Shown here one piece after another: positions 26,311-34,505 of a stretch of DNA of 64,000 nucleotides. The position numbers and the translations under genes were made by a program. The notes below the pieces were generated by a model. That model was given only the letters and a program-made list of their open reading frames with translations, had not been told where the DNA came from and did not search any database. Numbering within the stretch: position 1 is the stretch's first letter; each line of letters starts with the position of its first letter. Source of the DNA: CAZTJA01 sp964613745 (GTDB lineage: Bacteria; Desulfobacterota; Desulfomonilia; Desulfomonilales; Desulfomonilaceae); contig CAZTJA010000007.1 of assembly GCA_964613745.1 (NCBI GenBank), forward strand, positions 1 through 64,000. Direction: 5' to 3'.

Positions 26311-26838
26311 ATGAGTACCCCTAAAATTCCCGAACCTGCTCAGCTTGTTATTAGCGTTCTTACGCCGAAGAAAGAATCCACAACAAACGTCAGAGATTTT
26401 CTGGAGCACAAGTTCGGTCCCATAGAGTTGGACGTAGGTCCCTTTGCGTTCTTTTATACGAAGTACTATGACCAGGAAATGGGGCAGGGCATAAGTCGAT
26501 GGATTTGGAGTTTCGTTAGGCCGGTAGAGCGGAATCAACTTGCCGAGATCAAGTGCTTGACGAATCACCTCGAACAGTCCTATACCATTCACGGAAAGAG
26601 AACATTTAATCTTGACCCCGGGTTATTAACCCTGGGTAATTTTGTTTTGGGCACCGGCAAGAATAACGCACATAGAATCTATCTGGATAATGGAATATTC
26701 GCGGATCTCACGCTCATTTTTCGGCGCGGTAATTACGTTCCATTAGAGTGGACATACCCAGATTATCGAGACGAACAACTTTTGCAAACTCTAAAAAACA
26801 TAAGAGAGCACTATAAGTGGAAAATTCAAAATCCGTGA
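26311..26838 (+). CDS. DUF4416 family protein
   Basis: A 175-residue protein matching the DUF4416 pattern: an N-terminal strand LVISVLTP, FGPIELDVGPFAFFYTKYYD, EMGQGISRW, the block TFNLDPGLLTLGNFVL, HRIYLDNGIFADLTLIF and the C-terminal WTYPDYRD. The function of the family is unknown; it is common in Deltaproteobacteria and other anaerobes. It overlaps the preferred yicC start by four bases (GTGA at 26835-26838), so it heads the DUF4416-yicC-rpoZ-rlmB run and may share a role in RNA or translation, which is only positional inference. Confidence 0.82.
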   Translation: MSTPKIPEPAQLVISVLTPKKESTTNVRDFLEHKFGPIELDVGPFAFFYTKYYDQEMGQGISRWIWSFVRPVERNQLAEIKCLTNHLEQSYTIHGKRTFNLDPGLLTLGNFVLGTGKNNAHRIYLDNGIFADLTLIFRRGNYVPLEWTYPDYRDEQLLQTLKNIREHYKWKIQNP

Positions 26839-27722
26839 GCGGGGCCGTAAAAAGCATGACGGGATTCGGGAGAGGCAAGGCCGTCAAAGGCGACCTCGAG
26901 GTTACGGTGGAAATCCGGTCGGTCAACCATCGGTTCCTGGATGTATCCCTAAAACTCCCCAAAATGTACTCTGTTTTTGAACCTAACATACGAAAGATTG
27001 TGGGCGAGCAGATCAACCGCGGTAAGTTTGAAGTCGGAGTAAACCGCACGGGAGGGAGAAGTCATCTCGTAGAAGTTGTACTCGATGAAAATCTCGCTGC
27101 GGGATATTTCAAGTGCCTCAAGGATTTGAAAAGCAGCTTTCACTTGTCAGGCGACATTACCGTTTCGGACATGCTGAGCCTTAAAGATATAATTCAGCCT
27201 GTGGAGAAGGAAGGTGCCATCGAAGAAGAATGGTCTGTGGTGGAGCAGAGTCTTAGGGGAGCATTGGACAACCTTGAGAGCATGAGGATTACGGAAGGAT
27301 CAGCTCTATGGCGTGATATTGAACTCAGGCTGAAATCGATAGGGGACACCGCTGCTCAAATTCGGCCCTTCACCCATCAAATCACTATGGTAGCTAAGGA
27401 TAGATTGGCAAAACGGATTCAGGAATTAACCGGAGGCCTACAGCTTGACCAAGACAGGCTGGCCCAAGAAGCTGCCGTCATTGCGGATCGTAGCGATGTG
27501 ACGGAAGAATTAACACGGCTCGAAAGTCACATCGAGCAATTCCGGAAATTTGGAAAAGAGGGCTCCCCTTTAGGTCGGAAATTGGATTTTCTCTTACAGG
27601 AGCTGCATAGAGAAATCAACACCTTGGGGTCGAAGTCGGCATCTACGGACATTGCGTCTAGTGTAATAAACATGAAGACGGAACTTGAAAAAATACGCGA
27701 ACAAACACAGAACATCGAATAA
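26835..27722 (+). CDS. yicC: YicC/YloC family endoribonuclease
   Basis: Member of the YicC family of endoribonucleases implicated in small-RNA turnover. The N-terminal hallmark is KSMTGFGRG, then VEIRSVNHRFLDVSLKLP. The C-terminal DUF1732 part holds EAAVIADRSDVTEELTRLES and the closing GRKLDFLLQELHREINTLGSK. GTG 26835 is taken as start because it overlaps the DUF4416 stop and yields the usual few residues before SMTGFG; a GTG at 26817 and an ATG at 26856 are also in frame. rpoZ follows after 11 bases. Confidence 0.92.
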   Translation: MSGAVKSMTGFGRGKAVKGDLEVTVEIRSVNHRFLDVSLKLPKMYSVFEPNIRKIVGEQINRGKFEVGVNRTGGRSHLVEVVLDENLAAGYFKCLKDLKSSFHLSGDITVSDMLSLKDIIQPVEKEGAIEEEWSVVEQSLRGALDNLESMRITEGSALWRDIELRLKSIGDTAAQIRPFTHQITMVAKDRLAKRIQELTGGLQLDQDRLAQEAAVIADRSDVTEELTRLESHIEQFRKFGKEGSPLGRKLDFLLQELHREINTLGSKSASTDIASSVINMKTELEKIREQTQNIE

Positions 27723-27733
27723 AGAGGACACGA

Positions 27734-27973
27734 ATGGCAAGAGTAACAGTTGAAGATTGTCTTGAGAGAGTAGAAAACCGATTTGCATTGGTGATTTTAG
27801 CCTCAAAAAGGACCAAAGAACTAAAGCGGGGCGCTCCACTGACCGTTAAAGAGAGAGACAACAGGGAAGTTGTTATGGCTCTTCGTGAAATCGCCAAAGG
27901 AACCGTTTCGGGACGTCTCCCCAATCCCGAAGATATTGAGAAGACACCGTCCGTCGACATCAAAAAAGATTGA
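27734..27973 (+). CDS. rpoZ: DNA-directed RNA polymerase omega subunit
   Basis: Small RNA polymerase subunit of 79 residues that helps assemble the beta' subunit. ARVTVEDCLERVENRFALVI is the typical N terminus, with AKGTVSG and the conserved ALREIA helix later. ATG lies after GAGGACACGA. In many relatives gmk sits between yicC and rpoZ; here it is absent. The stop overlaps the TTG start of rlmB. Confidence 0.95.
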   Translation: MARVTVEDCLERVENRFALVILASKRTKELKRGAPLTVKERDNREVVMALREIAKGTVSGRLPNPEDIEKTPSVDIKKD

Positions 27974-28713
27974 AAAAGCCTCCGAAAACCCATCCGAATC
28001 AGATCCTGATTTACGGCATCCATCCCGTCTTGGAGACAATCAAGGCAGGGCGTAGACAAATTCGCGAGCTGATTATGGCCCGGGAATCCCTCAAGGATTT
28101 GCCGGACATCAAAAATCTCTCGCATACCGGGATACCGGTGACGTTTGTGAAGAACAATGAGTTGTCGGACCTGACTCTCACTCAAAATCATCAGGGAATT
28201 GCCGCCAAAGTCGGACCTTTCCCCTATGCCGAAATTGAATCCATCACATCGGCGCCCGGTCCAATTATGGTGCTCGACGAAATCCAGGACACTTCAAATT
28301 TGGGTAACATTATGCGTAGTACGGAGTGTCTGGGTGGAGCGGGAATTGTATTGAGCAAAGATCGTGCGGCTCCGATTACTGCTGCTGTTGAAAAAGCCTC
28401 CGCTGGTGCATCGGCATACGTAAAAATAGCCCGCGTGACAAACCTCGCCAGAACATTGGAATCCCTCCAGAAAACCGGTTACTGGATTTATGCCGCAGAA
28501 TCGGGCTCATCGACAAGTTTGTTCGATATTGAATTTCAGTCAAAAAGTGCTGTAGTCCTTGGTTCCGAAGCTACCGGAATTCGAAGACTGATCCGGGAAA
28601 AGTGTGATTTCGCTTTATCGGTTCCCATGATCGGTAAAATTGAATCACTTAATGTTGCTCAAACTGCCGCAATAATTCTCTCGGAGGCTCTGAGGCGTTC
28701 ACTTAAAGCCTAG
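27970..28713 (+). CDS. rlmB: 23S rRNA (guanosine-2'-O)-methyltransferase, RlmB/TrmH family
   Basis: SPOUT methyltransferase of 247 residues. An N-terminal substrate-binding domain starts with IYGIHPVLETIKAGRR. The catalytic domain has motif 1 LDEIQDTSNLGNIMRSTECL, motif 2 VLGSEATGIRRLI and motif 3 VPMIGKIESLNVAQTAAII. Motif 3 commonly reads SLNVSVAA; the change to SLNVAQTAA keeps the asparagine. No ATG is available near the N terminus; the TTG at 27970 overlaps the rpoZ stop (TTGA), implying coupled translation. A TrmH-like tRNA specificity is possible but the N-terminal domain favours RlmB. Confidence 0.88.
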   Translation: MKKPPKTHPNQILIYGIHPVLETIKAGRRQIRELIMARESLKDLPDIKNLSHTGIPVTFVKNNELSDLTLTQNHQGIAAKVGPFPYAEIESITSAPGPIMVLDEIQDTSNLGNIMRSTECLGGAGIVLSKDRAAPITAAVEKASAGASAYVKIARVTNLARTLESLQKTGYWIYAAESGSSTSLFDIEFQSKSAVVLGSEATGIRRLIREKCDFALSVPMIGKIESLNVAQTAAIILSEALRRSLKA

Positions 28714-28750
28714 TGTGAGATACCACTTCACAGTATCCATTTAGAGTCCA

Positions 28751-29137
28751 ATGAAGATCTACATTTCACCAACTCCTAGACTCAATCTGTTTTCGAAAGA
28801 AATGGAGTTAGTAATCGCTTTTTGTCGAGAATCTATCCCCGAAATCCTAGTGGAACACGGAAGACCAAAGCCGGATCGGCACCTGTTACTTGGACTCGCC
28901 CAGATGTCCGCTCTTGCGGTCGAAGAAGGCGACCAAACAATTTTCGAGTTTTTGCCGGTCCCGATCTCATTGAGAATTTCAGACTCGCAGAAAGAATTTC
29001 GCCCTGAAATTCTTATTGCACGCACTGAGAACAGTGAAATCGGCGTGCTAACTGCAGTCGACAAGGTTACGTCACGGCGAATCGCCCGCGAACTATTGCG
29101 TTACATGACAAGCACAATTCGACTGGATGTTCCGTAG
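28751..29137 (+). CDS. Hypothetical protein
   Basis: Not recognised. A 128-residue soluble protein in good codon context 37 bases after rlmB. It begins with a strand-like MKIYISPTPRL, then amphipathic segments including AFCRESIPEILVEHG, a central turn GRPKPDRHLL and the beta-like TIFEFLPVPISLRIS. No signal peptide, metal motif or membrane helix is seen. It is probably co-transcribed with rlmB. A second frame inside it is likely a shadow. Confidence 0.55.
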   Translation: MKIYISPTPRLNLFSKEMELVIAFCRESIPEILVEHGRPKPDRHLLLGLAQMSALAVEEGDQTIFEFLPVPISLRISDSQKEFRPEILIARTENSEIGVLTAVDKVTSRRIARELLRYMTSTIRLDVP

Positions 29138-29210
29138 CACGGAACTTTCACGTTTACCGGGTAACATAAGCTATAATTGCTGCTGCAAATGCTTGGAATT
29201 TGATTGATCA

Positions 29211-29222
29211 GAATCATGATTC
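29211..29222. repeat. 12-base perfect palindrome upstream of a secreted small protein
   Basis: GAATCATGATTC lies 45 bases before the ATG of the gene at 29267. TATAAT occurs further upstream at 29172-29177 without a good -35. A dimeric repressor site is possible. Confidence 0.3.
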
Positions 29223-29266
29223 AGATACGAAATTAATAGTAAACACCAAATATTCGGAGATCGGTT

Positions 29267-29617
29267 ATGAAGAGACTTTTGCTATGTATTCTGCTGTCCT
29301 TGGGCTTAGCTATGCAAGTTTTTGGATCAAGTTTTAATTTGAGCGGCAATTGGAGCGCCGGCGTTATGGGTTCCAAAGTTAAAGCGCAGATTAATCAGAA
29401 AGGTAATTTCTTGAGCGGTGTAGCATTTGTGTATAGTCCAGGTGGAGCAAAAAATACATACCATTTCTCAGGCAGCATGGCGGGCACGTCGGTTTCTGTA
29501 TCACATACCAGTGGGCATCGTTTTAAGGGGAATGTCACTCCTGATGGTAGGCTGGTGGGAACACTTACCACTAAGAATGGATATCAAGTTCCCGTGGACG
29601 CGTCGAGAACTCAATGA
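29267..29617 (+). CDS. Secreted small protein of unknown function
   Basis: Not recognised. 116 residues with a signal peptide of ~20 residues (RLLLCILLSLGLAMQVFGS). The mature part is serine-, glycine- and threonine-rich with beta-strand alternation: FNLSGNWSAGVMGSKVKAQI, then YHFSGSMAGTSVSVSH, FKGNVTPDGRLVGTLTT. The strand-turn pattern looks like a small lipocalin- or beta-barrel-like module. GGAG lies seven bases before the ATG. The last codons overlap the next gene by four bases (ATGA), making it the first of three coupled small genes. Confidence 0.65.
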   Translation: MKRLLLCILLSLGLAMQVFGSSFNLSGNWSAGVMGSKVKAQINQKGNFLSGVAFVYSPGGAKNTYHFSGSMAGTSVSVSHTSGHRFKGNVTPDGRLVGTLTTKNGYQVPVDASRTQ

Positions 29618-29841
29618 TGAAAGCGTTATCGGGCTCAGCTCTAAGATTTCACCTCTTACATCCCATCGATGCGGGAATAATTCGGACATTCTGGTTCATT
29701 ACTGCAATGGTTCCTATTTTGATGCTTGTCTGCTGTTTACTGGTCATAGCCTTCATATTAATGATTCCGGTTATGCTCTACGCAGGCATAAAGGGAGTGC
29801 ATCTGAAAGATCCGTGGAGATCTAGGGACGGATTGATGTGA
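29614..29841 (+). CDS. Small inner-membrane protein
   Basis: Not recognised. 75 residues with one long hydrophobic stretch of ~45 residues (ITAMVPILMLVCCLLVIAF and following ILMIPVMLYAGI), enough for one or two membrane passes, then a basic tail DPWRSRDGLM. It starts inside the stop of the upstream secreted protein gene (ATGA) and its own stop overlaps the next start (GTGA). The coupling on both sides supports it as a real gene despite its size. Confidence 0.55.
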   Translation: MMKALSGSALRFHLLHPIDAGIIRTFWFITAMVPILMLVCCLLVIAFILMIPVMLYAGIKGVHLKDPWRSRDGLM

Positions 29842-30056
29842 GTGGGTTTAGAATCTACAAGCACAACGGTCAGACCGTAGAGGCCGTTTACTTGAACAAA
29901 GGAGAGGCTTTTCCCGACACAATAATCGTTGCTCCCAGGCAAGGTGTTTGGGGAAAAACGAGAAACCAGGAATGGAGTGATGCCGTATTTATTGGTCATT
30001 CGTGGCGATTTATTGAATTGGATTTAGCTATCAAGTACTTGCCGACATCCAAGTAA
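29838..30056 (+). CDS. Small hypothetical protein, third gene of a coupled trio
   Basis: Not recognised. 72 residues, GTG start overlapping the previous stop. It is soluble and compact: FRIYKHNGQTVEAVYLNKGE, then FPDTIIVAPRQGVWGKT and a C-terminal WRFIELDLAIKYLPTSK with tryptophans. It resembles a small beta-rich domain. The 3' end overlaps the 3' end of the opposite LolA-like gene by 61 bases, which is unusual in this window and may affect one of the two annotations. Confidence 0.5.
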   Translation: MSGFRIYKHNGQTVEAVYLNKGEAFPDTIIVAPRQGVWGKTRNQEWSDAVFIGHSWRFIELDLAIKYLPTSK

Positions 30057-30787
30057 CTCTGATCTTCCAACAGACTAAGTTTGGAAGTTGCATATTCACT
30101 TAATTTTTGAAGCTGGTTGGTCAAAGATACAATTTCAGGGTCATCAGAGGACAGCATTCGCCAGGATTTGAACGTGGTCTCATCTTCGTTTCCGTTTTTA
30201 AATTGAAATACTACCTTCTTTATTTCCCCGGATTCAGTTATTTTGAGAGAGACTCTTCGAATTCTCTCCATTCGATTGTCGTTTTCCGGCCGAGCTTCCA
30301 ACACGAGCGAGCCATCGCGAACACTGCGTCCATGAGAGACGAAATTTCGTAGATCACCATTACCAATGCCCTGAAGAAGGGTCATCAATGGATCAGACAT
30401 TCGCGAAAGGTCGCGTTCCCCATAAACCTCAAACTTTTCTTTGTCTATTCCGTCGTGGGTGATCATCACCAGCTTACCATTTGAGATAATTTCCACATTT
30501 ACATCGCCACGCAAAAACATTCGAAACGAATTAGGTTTTTGAAATACTAGGCTTCCTTCGACAGTCATTGGATTCTTAAAGATGTCCGTCGATCGAGTCT
30601 TTACAAATTCTGCCTTGAATTGCTTAACGAGGTAGGTTTTTTTCTCCGCCTCCGTTATTAGCTCGGATATGTCGATGTTCTTGTTGTCGGGACCTGTTGC
30701 ACAACCGGAAAAGAGAAGCGAGTAGAACGAAAGAACAAGCAGTGCAATTTTGATGGTAAATGCAGTAAGAACATGTTTGTGTTTCAT
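29996..30787 (-). CDS. LolA-like outer-membrane lipoprotein carrier, lipidated
   Basis: A 263-residue protein with an export signal and a lipobox (SFYSLLFSGC, then ATGPDN). The body resembles the LolA/LolB-type half-barrel: VKQFKAEFVKTRSTDIFK, TVEGSLVFQKPNSFRMFLRG and KLVMITHDGIDK, strands that alternate over the full length. LolA is normally soluble, so a lipid-anchored version recalls LolB or outer-membrane-lipoprotein-sorting relatives; which role applies is unknown. The frame continues upstream to 30820, but ATG 30787 begins the signal sequence and has AGGA ten bases before it. Divergent from nifU. Confidence 0.75.
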   Translation of the reverse strand: MKHKHVLTAFTIKIALLVLSFYSLLFSGCATGPDNKNIDISELITEAEKKTYLVKQFKAEFVKTRSTDIFKNPMTVEGSLVFQKPNSFRMFLRGDVNVEIISNGKLVMITHDGIDKEKFEVYGERDLSRMSDPLMTLLQGIGNGDLRNFVSHGRSVRDGSLVLEARPENDNRMERIRRVSLKITESGEIKKVVFQFKNGNEDETTFKSWRMLSSDDPEIVSLTNQLQKLSEYATSKLSLLEDQSYLDVGKYLIAKSNSINRHE

Positions 30788-30977
30788 GAGCGTTTGATCC
30801 TGAGCATAGTGTACACGCATTTAGAGAGGATTTCGAGCCTGGAGACGCCATAATGATACGAATCATTGCACGTTTTCCGGCATCAAAATACGAGTAGACA
30901 TGCGCATGAATGGTTGAAGTGACAACTCAGGTTTGTTATGTAAACAAAGCGCAAGATCGTTAACCATGAGGTGGCCC

Positions 30978-31826
30978 ATGTGGGAATATAGCGAAGACGT
31001 GAAAGAACATTTTTTTAACCCCCGTAACACAGGTGTGCTGGAAGATGCCAATGCAGTGGGTGAGGTCGGATCACTTGCATGCGGAGATGCTCTGAAGCTT
31101 TATGTAAAAATAGACCCTGACACGGAGACAATTGTGGATGCTAGGTTTCAGACGTTTGGATGTGGCAGTGCAATTGCTTCCAGCAGCGCGTTGACGGAAA
31201 TGATAAAAGGCAAAACAGTTGATGAAGCGTTAAAAATCACCAACCAGGATATAGCCGATTATCTTGGGGGATTACCCAATGCGAAAATGCATTGCTCCGT
31301 CATGGGTCGGGATGCATTTCATGCAGCAGTTGCATGTTACAGGAATGAGCCCGCTCCAAAAGAACACCTTGATGGTGAACTTGTGTGCGAATGCTTTGGA
31401 GTCACGGACGAACAAATCAGGAACGAGATCAAGGCAAATAATTTGTCCACCGTCGAACAGGTAACTCATTATACGAAGGCAGGAGGGGGCTGCGGCCTGT
31501 GCCAAGACAAAATTCAAGCAATTATTGATCAGGTCCGTGGTGAAATGAAGAAGGATCAGACCGCAAAACACTCGCCCACGAAAAAACTGACCAATATACA
31601 AAAAATTGCTCGCATTCAGGAAGTAGTGGAAACCGAAATAAGGCCCATGCTTCAGCACGACGGAGGTGATCTAGAGCTGATCGACCTTGACGGAAATAAA
31701 GTAACTCTAGCTTTTCGCGGTTTGTGCACATCTTGTCCAAGTTCCGCCCTCACCAAGAAAGGCATTGAATCAAAGCTCAAGGAATTGGTCGACCCGGATC
31801 TCTATGTCGAGGAGGCAGATGAATGA
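30978..31826 (+). CDS. nifU: Fe-S cluster assembly scaffold NifU
   Basis: Full-length modular scaffold of 282 residues that builds clusters from sulfur delivered by NifS. N-terminal IscU-like domain with Cys35, Cys62 and Cys106 (SLACGDAL, TFGCGSA, MHCSVMG); central BFD-like 2Fe-2S domain with Cys137/139/172/175 (VCECFG, GGGCGLCQ); C-terminal NifU domain with Cys250/253 (LCTSCPSS). The numbering of the first seven cysteines equals that of Azotobacter NifU. MWEYSEDVKEHFFNPRN is the standard N terminus and GAGG precedes ATG 30978; earlier in-frame codons are not needed. The stop overlaps nifS by four bases. With no nif gene near, a housekeeping role is likely. Confidence 0.96.
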   Translation: MWEYSEDVKEHFFNPRNTGVLEDANAVGEVGSLACGDALKLYVKIDPDTETIVDARFQTFGCGSAIASSSALTEMIKGKTVDEALKITNQDIADYLGGLPNAKMHCSVMGRDAFHAAVACYRNEPAPKEHLDGELVCECFGVTDEQIRNEIKANNLSTVEQVTHYTKAGGGCGLCQDKIQAIIDQVRGEMKKDQTAKHSPTKKLTNIQKIARIQEVVETEIRPMLQHDGGDLELIDLDGNKVTLAFRGLCTSCPSSALTKKGIESKLKELVDPDLYVEEADE

Positions 31827-33010
31827 ACGTCATTTACCTTGACAATAATGCTACCACCATGGTGGATCCGGCCGTATTCGATGCTATGAAGCCCTTTTTC
31901 GTCGAACGATACGGTAATCCTTCGAGCATGCACACATTTGGCGGTTCAGTGGGGCGCGATGTAAGGATTGCTCGTGAAAATCTTGCCAATCTGCTTGGTG
32001 TTTCGCCGCAGGAAGTTCTTTTTACCTCCGGCGGAACTGAATCGGACTCTACTGCCATATTAAGTGCGCTTGCGACCAACCCTGAAAGGCGTGAAATCGT
32101 CACAAGTAGGGTGGAACATCCGGCAGTTCTCAATTTGTGCAAGTATTTGGCAAGATCAAAAGGTTACACGGTAAGATGGTTATCAGTCGACAAGCAGGGT
32201 AGGCTCGATTTGGATGAGGTACGGGCCAAAATCACGGACAAAACGGCCGTTGTTTCGATAATGTGGGCAAATAATGAAACGGGGGTAATTTTTCCCATAT
32301 CTCAAATTGCTGAGATCGCGGCGGAACATGGTGCGCTAATGCATACTGATGCAGTTCAAGCGGTAGGAAAGATCAATCTGGATTTAGCCTCGACGGAGAC
32401 TCACTTTCTATCGTTGTCCGGTCACAAGCTTCATGGACCCAAGGGAATTGGAGCACTATATATCAAGAAAGGAACGAGATTTAATCCGTTCGTCCTCGGA
32501 GGACACCAGGAATCGAGTAGAAGAGGTGGAACAGAAAACGTACCCGGCATTGTTGGTTTGGGAGAAGCCGCGAAGAGAGCAATGCAGAAATTTGATGAGG
32601 AGAATGGAGAAGTTAAAAGGTTGCGCGACAAATTGGAATCGGGTTTGCTCGCTGCTATTCCTCAGTGCAGGGTAAACGGAGACAAAGAATTTAGACTCCC
32701 CAACACCTCCAACATAGGCTTTGAGTATATTGAAGGAGAAGCCATACTAATGCGCATGGACGATAAGGGTATATGCGCTTCCTCCGGCTCGGCTTGCACC
32801 TCGGGATCTTTGGAACCATCGCATGTATTAAGGGCAATGGGCGTTCCATTCACTGCGGTGCATGGATCAATTCGTTTTTCACTTTCTCGCTATAATACCG
32901 AGCAAGAAATAGATTTTGTTCTTAAAGAACTCCCGCCTATAATTCAGTTCTTGAGGCAAATGTCTCCTTTCGGACCAGAAAACTTTTCTTCTGCCTGCAC
33001 GATTAATTAA
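31823..33010 (+). CDS. nifS: Cysteine desulfurase NifS
   Basis: PLP enzyme that releases sulfur from cysteine as a persulfide for NifU. 395 residues with YLDNNATT, TSGGTESDS, EHPAVL, the PLP lysine Lys202 in LSGHKLHGPKG and the catalytic loop SSGSACTSGSLEPSHVL (Cys325). Lys202 and Cys325 match Azotobacter NifS numbering. The start is coupled to the nifU stop (ATGA). A strong symmetric hairpin at 33034-33053 follows and ends the operon. Confidence 0.96.
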   Translation: MNVIYLDNNATTMVDPAVFDAMKPFFVERYGNPSSMHTFGGSVGRDVRIARENLANLLGVSPQEVLFTSGGTESDSTAILSALATNPERREIVTSRVEHPAVLNLCKYLARSKGYTVRWLSVDKQGRLDLDEVRAKITDKTAVVSIMWANNETGVIFPISQIAEIAAEHGALMHTDAVQAVGKINLDLASTETHFLSLSGHKLHGPKGIGALYIKKGTRFNPFVLGGHQESSRRGGTENVPGIVGLGEAAKRAMQKFDEENGEVKRLRDKLESGLLAAIPQCRVNGDKEFRLPNTSNIGFEYIEGEAILMRMDDKGICASSGSACTSGSLEPSHVLRAMGVPFTAVHGSIRFSLSRYNTEQEIDFVLKELPPIIQFLRQMSPFGPENFSSACTIN

Positions 33011-33033
33011 TGGATCATGTATTTTCTTGAATA

Positions 33034-33053
33034 GGGCCGGTACTTACCGGCCC
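33034..33053. terminator. Bidirectional hairpin terminator between nifS and the ABC cassette
   Basis: GGGCCGGT and ACCGGCCC form an 8-bp GC-rich stem around a 4-base loop, lying between the convergent nifS (plus) and DUF4340 (minus) genes. The plus side is followed by a T-rich stretch (ACTTTAAATTT) rather than a pure T-run, so termination is likely but not fully canonical. Confidence 0.7.
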
Positions 33054-33070
33054 GTAACTTTAAATTTGTA

Positions 33071-34495
33071 CTATTTTGGCTTTTCCGTTAAGCGATCCAG
33101 ATTTGTTTTCAGACGAGTAAGAAAATTCGAATCAATCACAAGTAATCCTTTCTCTTCACTCGATGGGTTCGTGATTGCGACGAGATCTGTCGTAGAGGTT
33201 TTGGATTCGTTTAAACTGGAATCCCCCTTGTCGATTCCGGATGTCTTTTGCCTGGAAGCTCTGATTTCAACTATTTCATCATTCGATTTGATGAGTTTGA
33301 TCATCAATTCAGGGGTCTCGAGTCCAACCGCCGGGAAATCTTCCTGGTTCGATTTGATGGACGACTTCCATTCAAGATCTTTAATGTCCCACAGAATTGA
33401 GCTTACAAGCCATGCTTCCATGGACTCACGCTTTTCCGGCTGGTTTAGAGTCCATTTGCCTTCCGGACTCTTTGCGGCCTCCCAAGTCTTTCCATCCAAA
33501 ATAACTTCCAATTGACGGATTTCATCAGGCTTGAAGAAGACCAGATTACGATTCTTGTAATCGTCTGCTGCTACTTTTAAAGATTTGGGGATCCTGTTTT
33601 CAATTACGTAGATCGGCTCACGTTCTCGTATTTTGGCGTAAAGCTTCGTCTCCGACTTGGATCCATCTTCCTTGATCTGAGGCCCCCCGATTTCAAGTGT
33701 TTGCTGAAAGTTTTTCCCTTTTAGCTCTACAGTAGCCATAGGACGATCCAAACCGTAAAAATTCAACGGTTTTCCAGGAACATCAATTACTTCATCTGCA
33801 TTGAATGTCGTTAATGAGCGTACAAGTGCTGTTAACGTGGATTTTTTTGCCTTCGATCTAATCGGTTCTACAATGTACCATTCTTCGTCAGACTCTCGTT
33901 TCAGCTGAATACTGCCCTCATCCTTTTTTATAGCGAGATAATCAACATCATCCGTTGCAATATTAACGACAGATTTGTCTCTCAAATCCAAGAGAGATTT
34001 TCTGAGTGCGTTTCTCAGAGTGTCCGCGACCAAGTAAAGCTTGGGTTGATCGTCAATGCGAACATAATATCCGGTCCGCGAAGGATTCATTTCACCAAAA
34101 TTGATCGTGGTTGACTTTTCCGGAGCGAACAGCGTCATTGAAAACTCGGGATCGGCTAAACCGTATTCCGTCCAATTAGTTTCCCTCTCGGACAGCGTCT
34201 TCTCCGGTTTCGCTTCATAAGCCGATTGAATGATCGACGAAGTCGTACCGGCATCAGCTTTTGTTTGAATTGGATCGGTTATGACCCATATGTCGGCCGG
34301 TTTCTGCAGTTTAGTCACGCCGCCATCTTTAGAGCGTAGTTCTATTGCATTGATTTTATCTTTGTCCAATTGCAACAGTTTTGACGACTTTTCTTCGGCC
34401 GCAGTTTGCTCCTGGCGTTGTTTCTTATCGTACAGTGCATACCCGCCGATCACCAGCAATATAATTAGGTATATAAGAATGCGACGCAGCTTCAT
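33071..34495 (-). CDS. DUF4340 domain protein of a Gld-type ABC cassette
   Basis: A 474-residue protein with one N-terminal membrane segment (ILIYLIILLVIGGYALYD) and a large presumably periplasmic part with repeated DUF4340 modules. Each module has a strand-rich pattern such as INAIELRSKDGG, WVITDPIQTKADAG and WTEYGLADPEFSMTLF, repeated near 185-300 (VDYLAIKKDEG, FYGLDRPMATVEL) and 325-420 (KWTLNQPEKRESM, FPAVGLETPELMI). Its position after a GldG-like gene is typical for these four-gene transporters. The exported substrate is unknown. GAGGA lies seven bases before the ATG. Confidence 0.85.
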   Translation of the reverse strand: MKLRRILIYLIILLVIGGYALYDKKQRQEQTAAEEKSSKLLQLDKDKINAIELRSKDGGVTKLQKPADIWVITDPIQTKADAGTTSSIIQSAYEAKPEKTLSERETNWTEYGLADPEFSMTLFAPEKSTTINFGEMNPSRTGYYVRIDDQPKLYLVADTLRNALRKSLLDLRDKSVVNIATDDVDYLAIKKDEGSIQLKRESDEEWYIVEPIRSKAKKSTLTALVRSLTTFNADEVIDVPGKPLNFYGLDRPMATVELKGKNFQQTLEIGGPQIKEDGSKSETKLYAKIREREPIYVIENRIPKSLKVAADDYKNRNLVFFKPDEIRQLEVILDGKTWEAAKSPEGKWTLNQPEKRESMEAWLVSSILWDIKDLEWKSSIKSNQEDFPAVGLETPELMIKLIKSNDEIVEIRASRQKTSGIDKGDSSLNESKTSTTDLVAITNPSSEEKGLLVIDSNFLTRLKTNLDRLTEKPK

Positions 34496-34505
34496 GAAAT
34501 TTTCC

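Noticed and set aside
27658..28191. A 177-codon minus-strand frame across rpoZ and rlmB
   Set aside because: It covers three sense-strand genes with clear motifs, and no promoter or family is visible.
30978..33010. Start of a nitrogen-fixation cluster
   Set aside because: No nifHDK or nifENB genes are in the window, and the neighbours are a lipoprotein and an ABC cassette.
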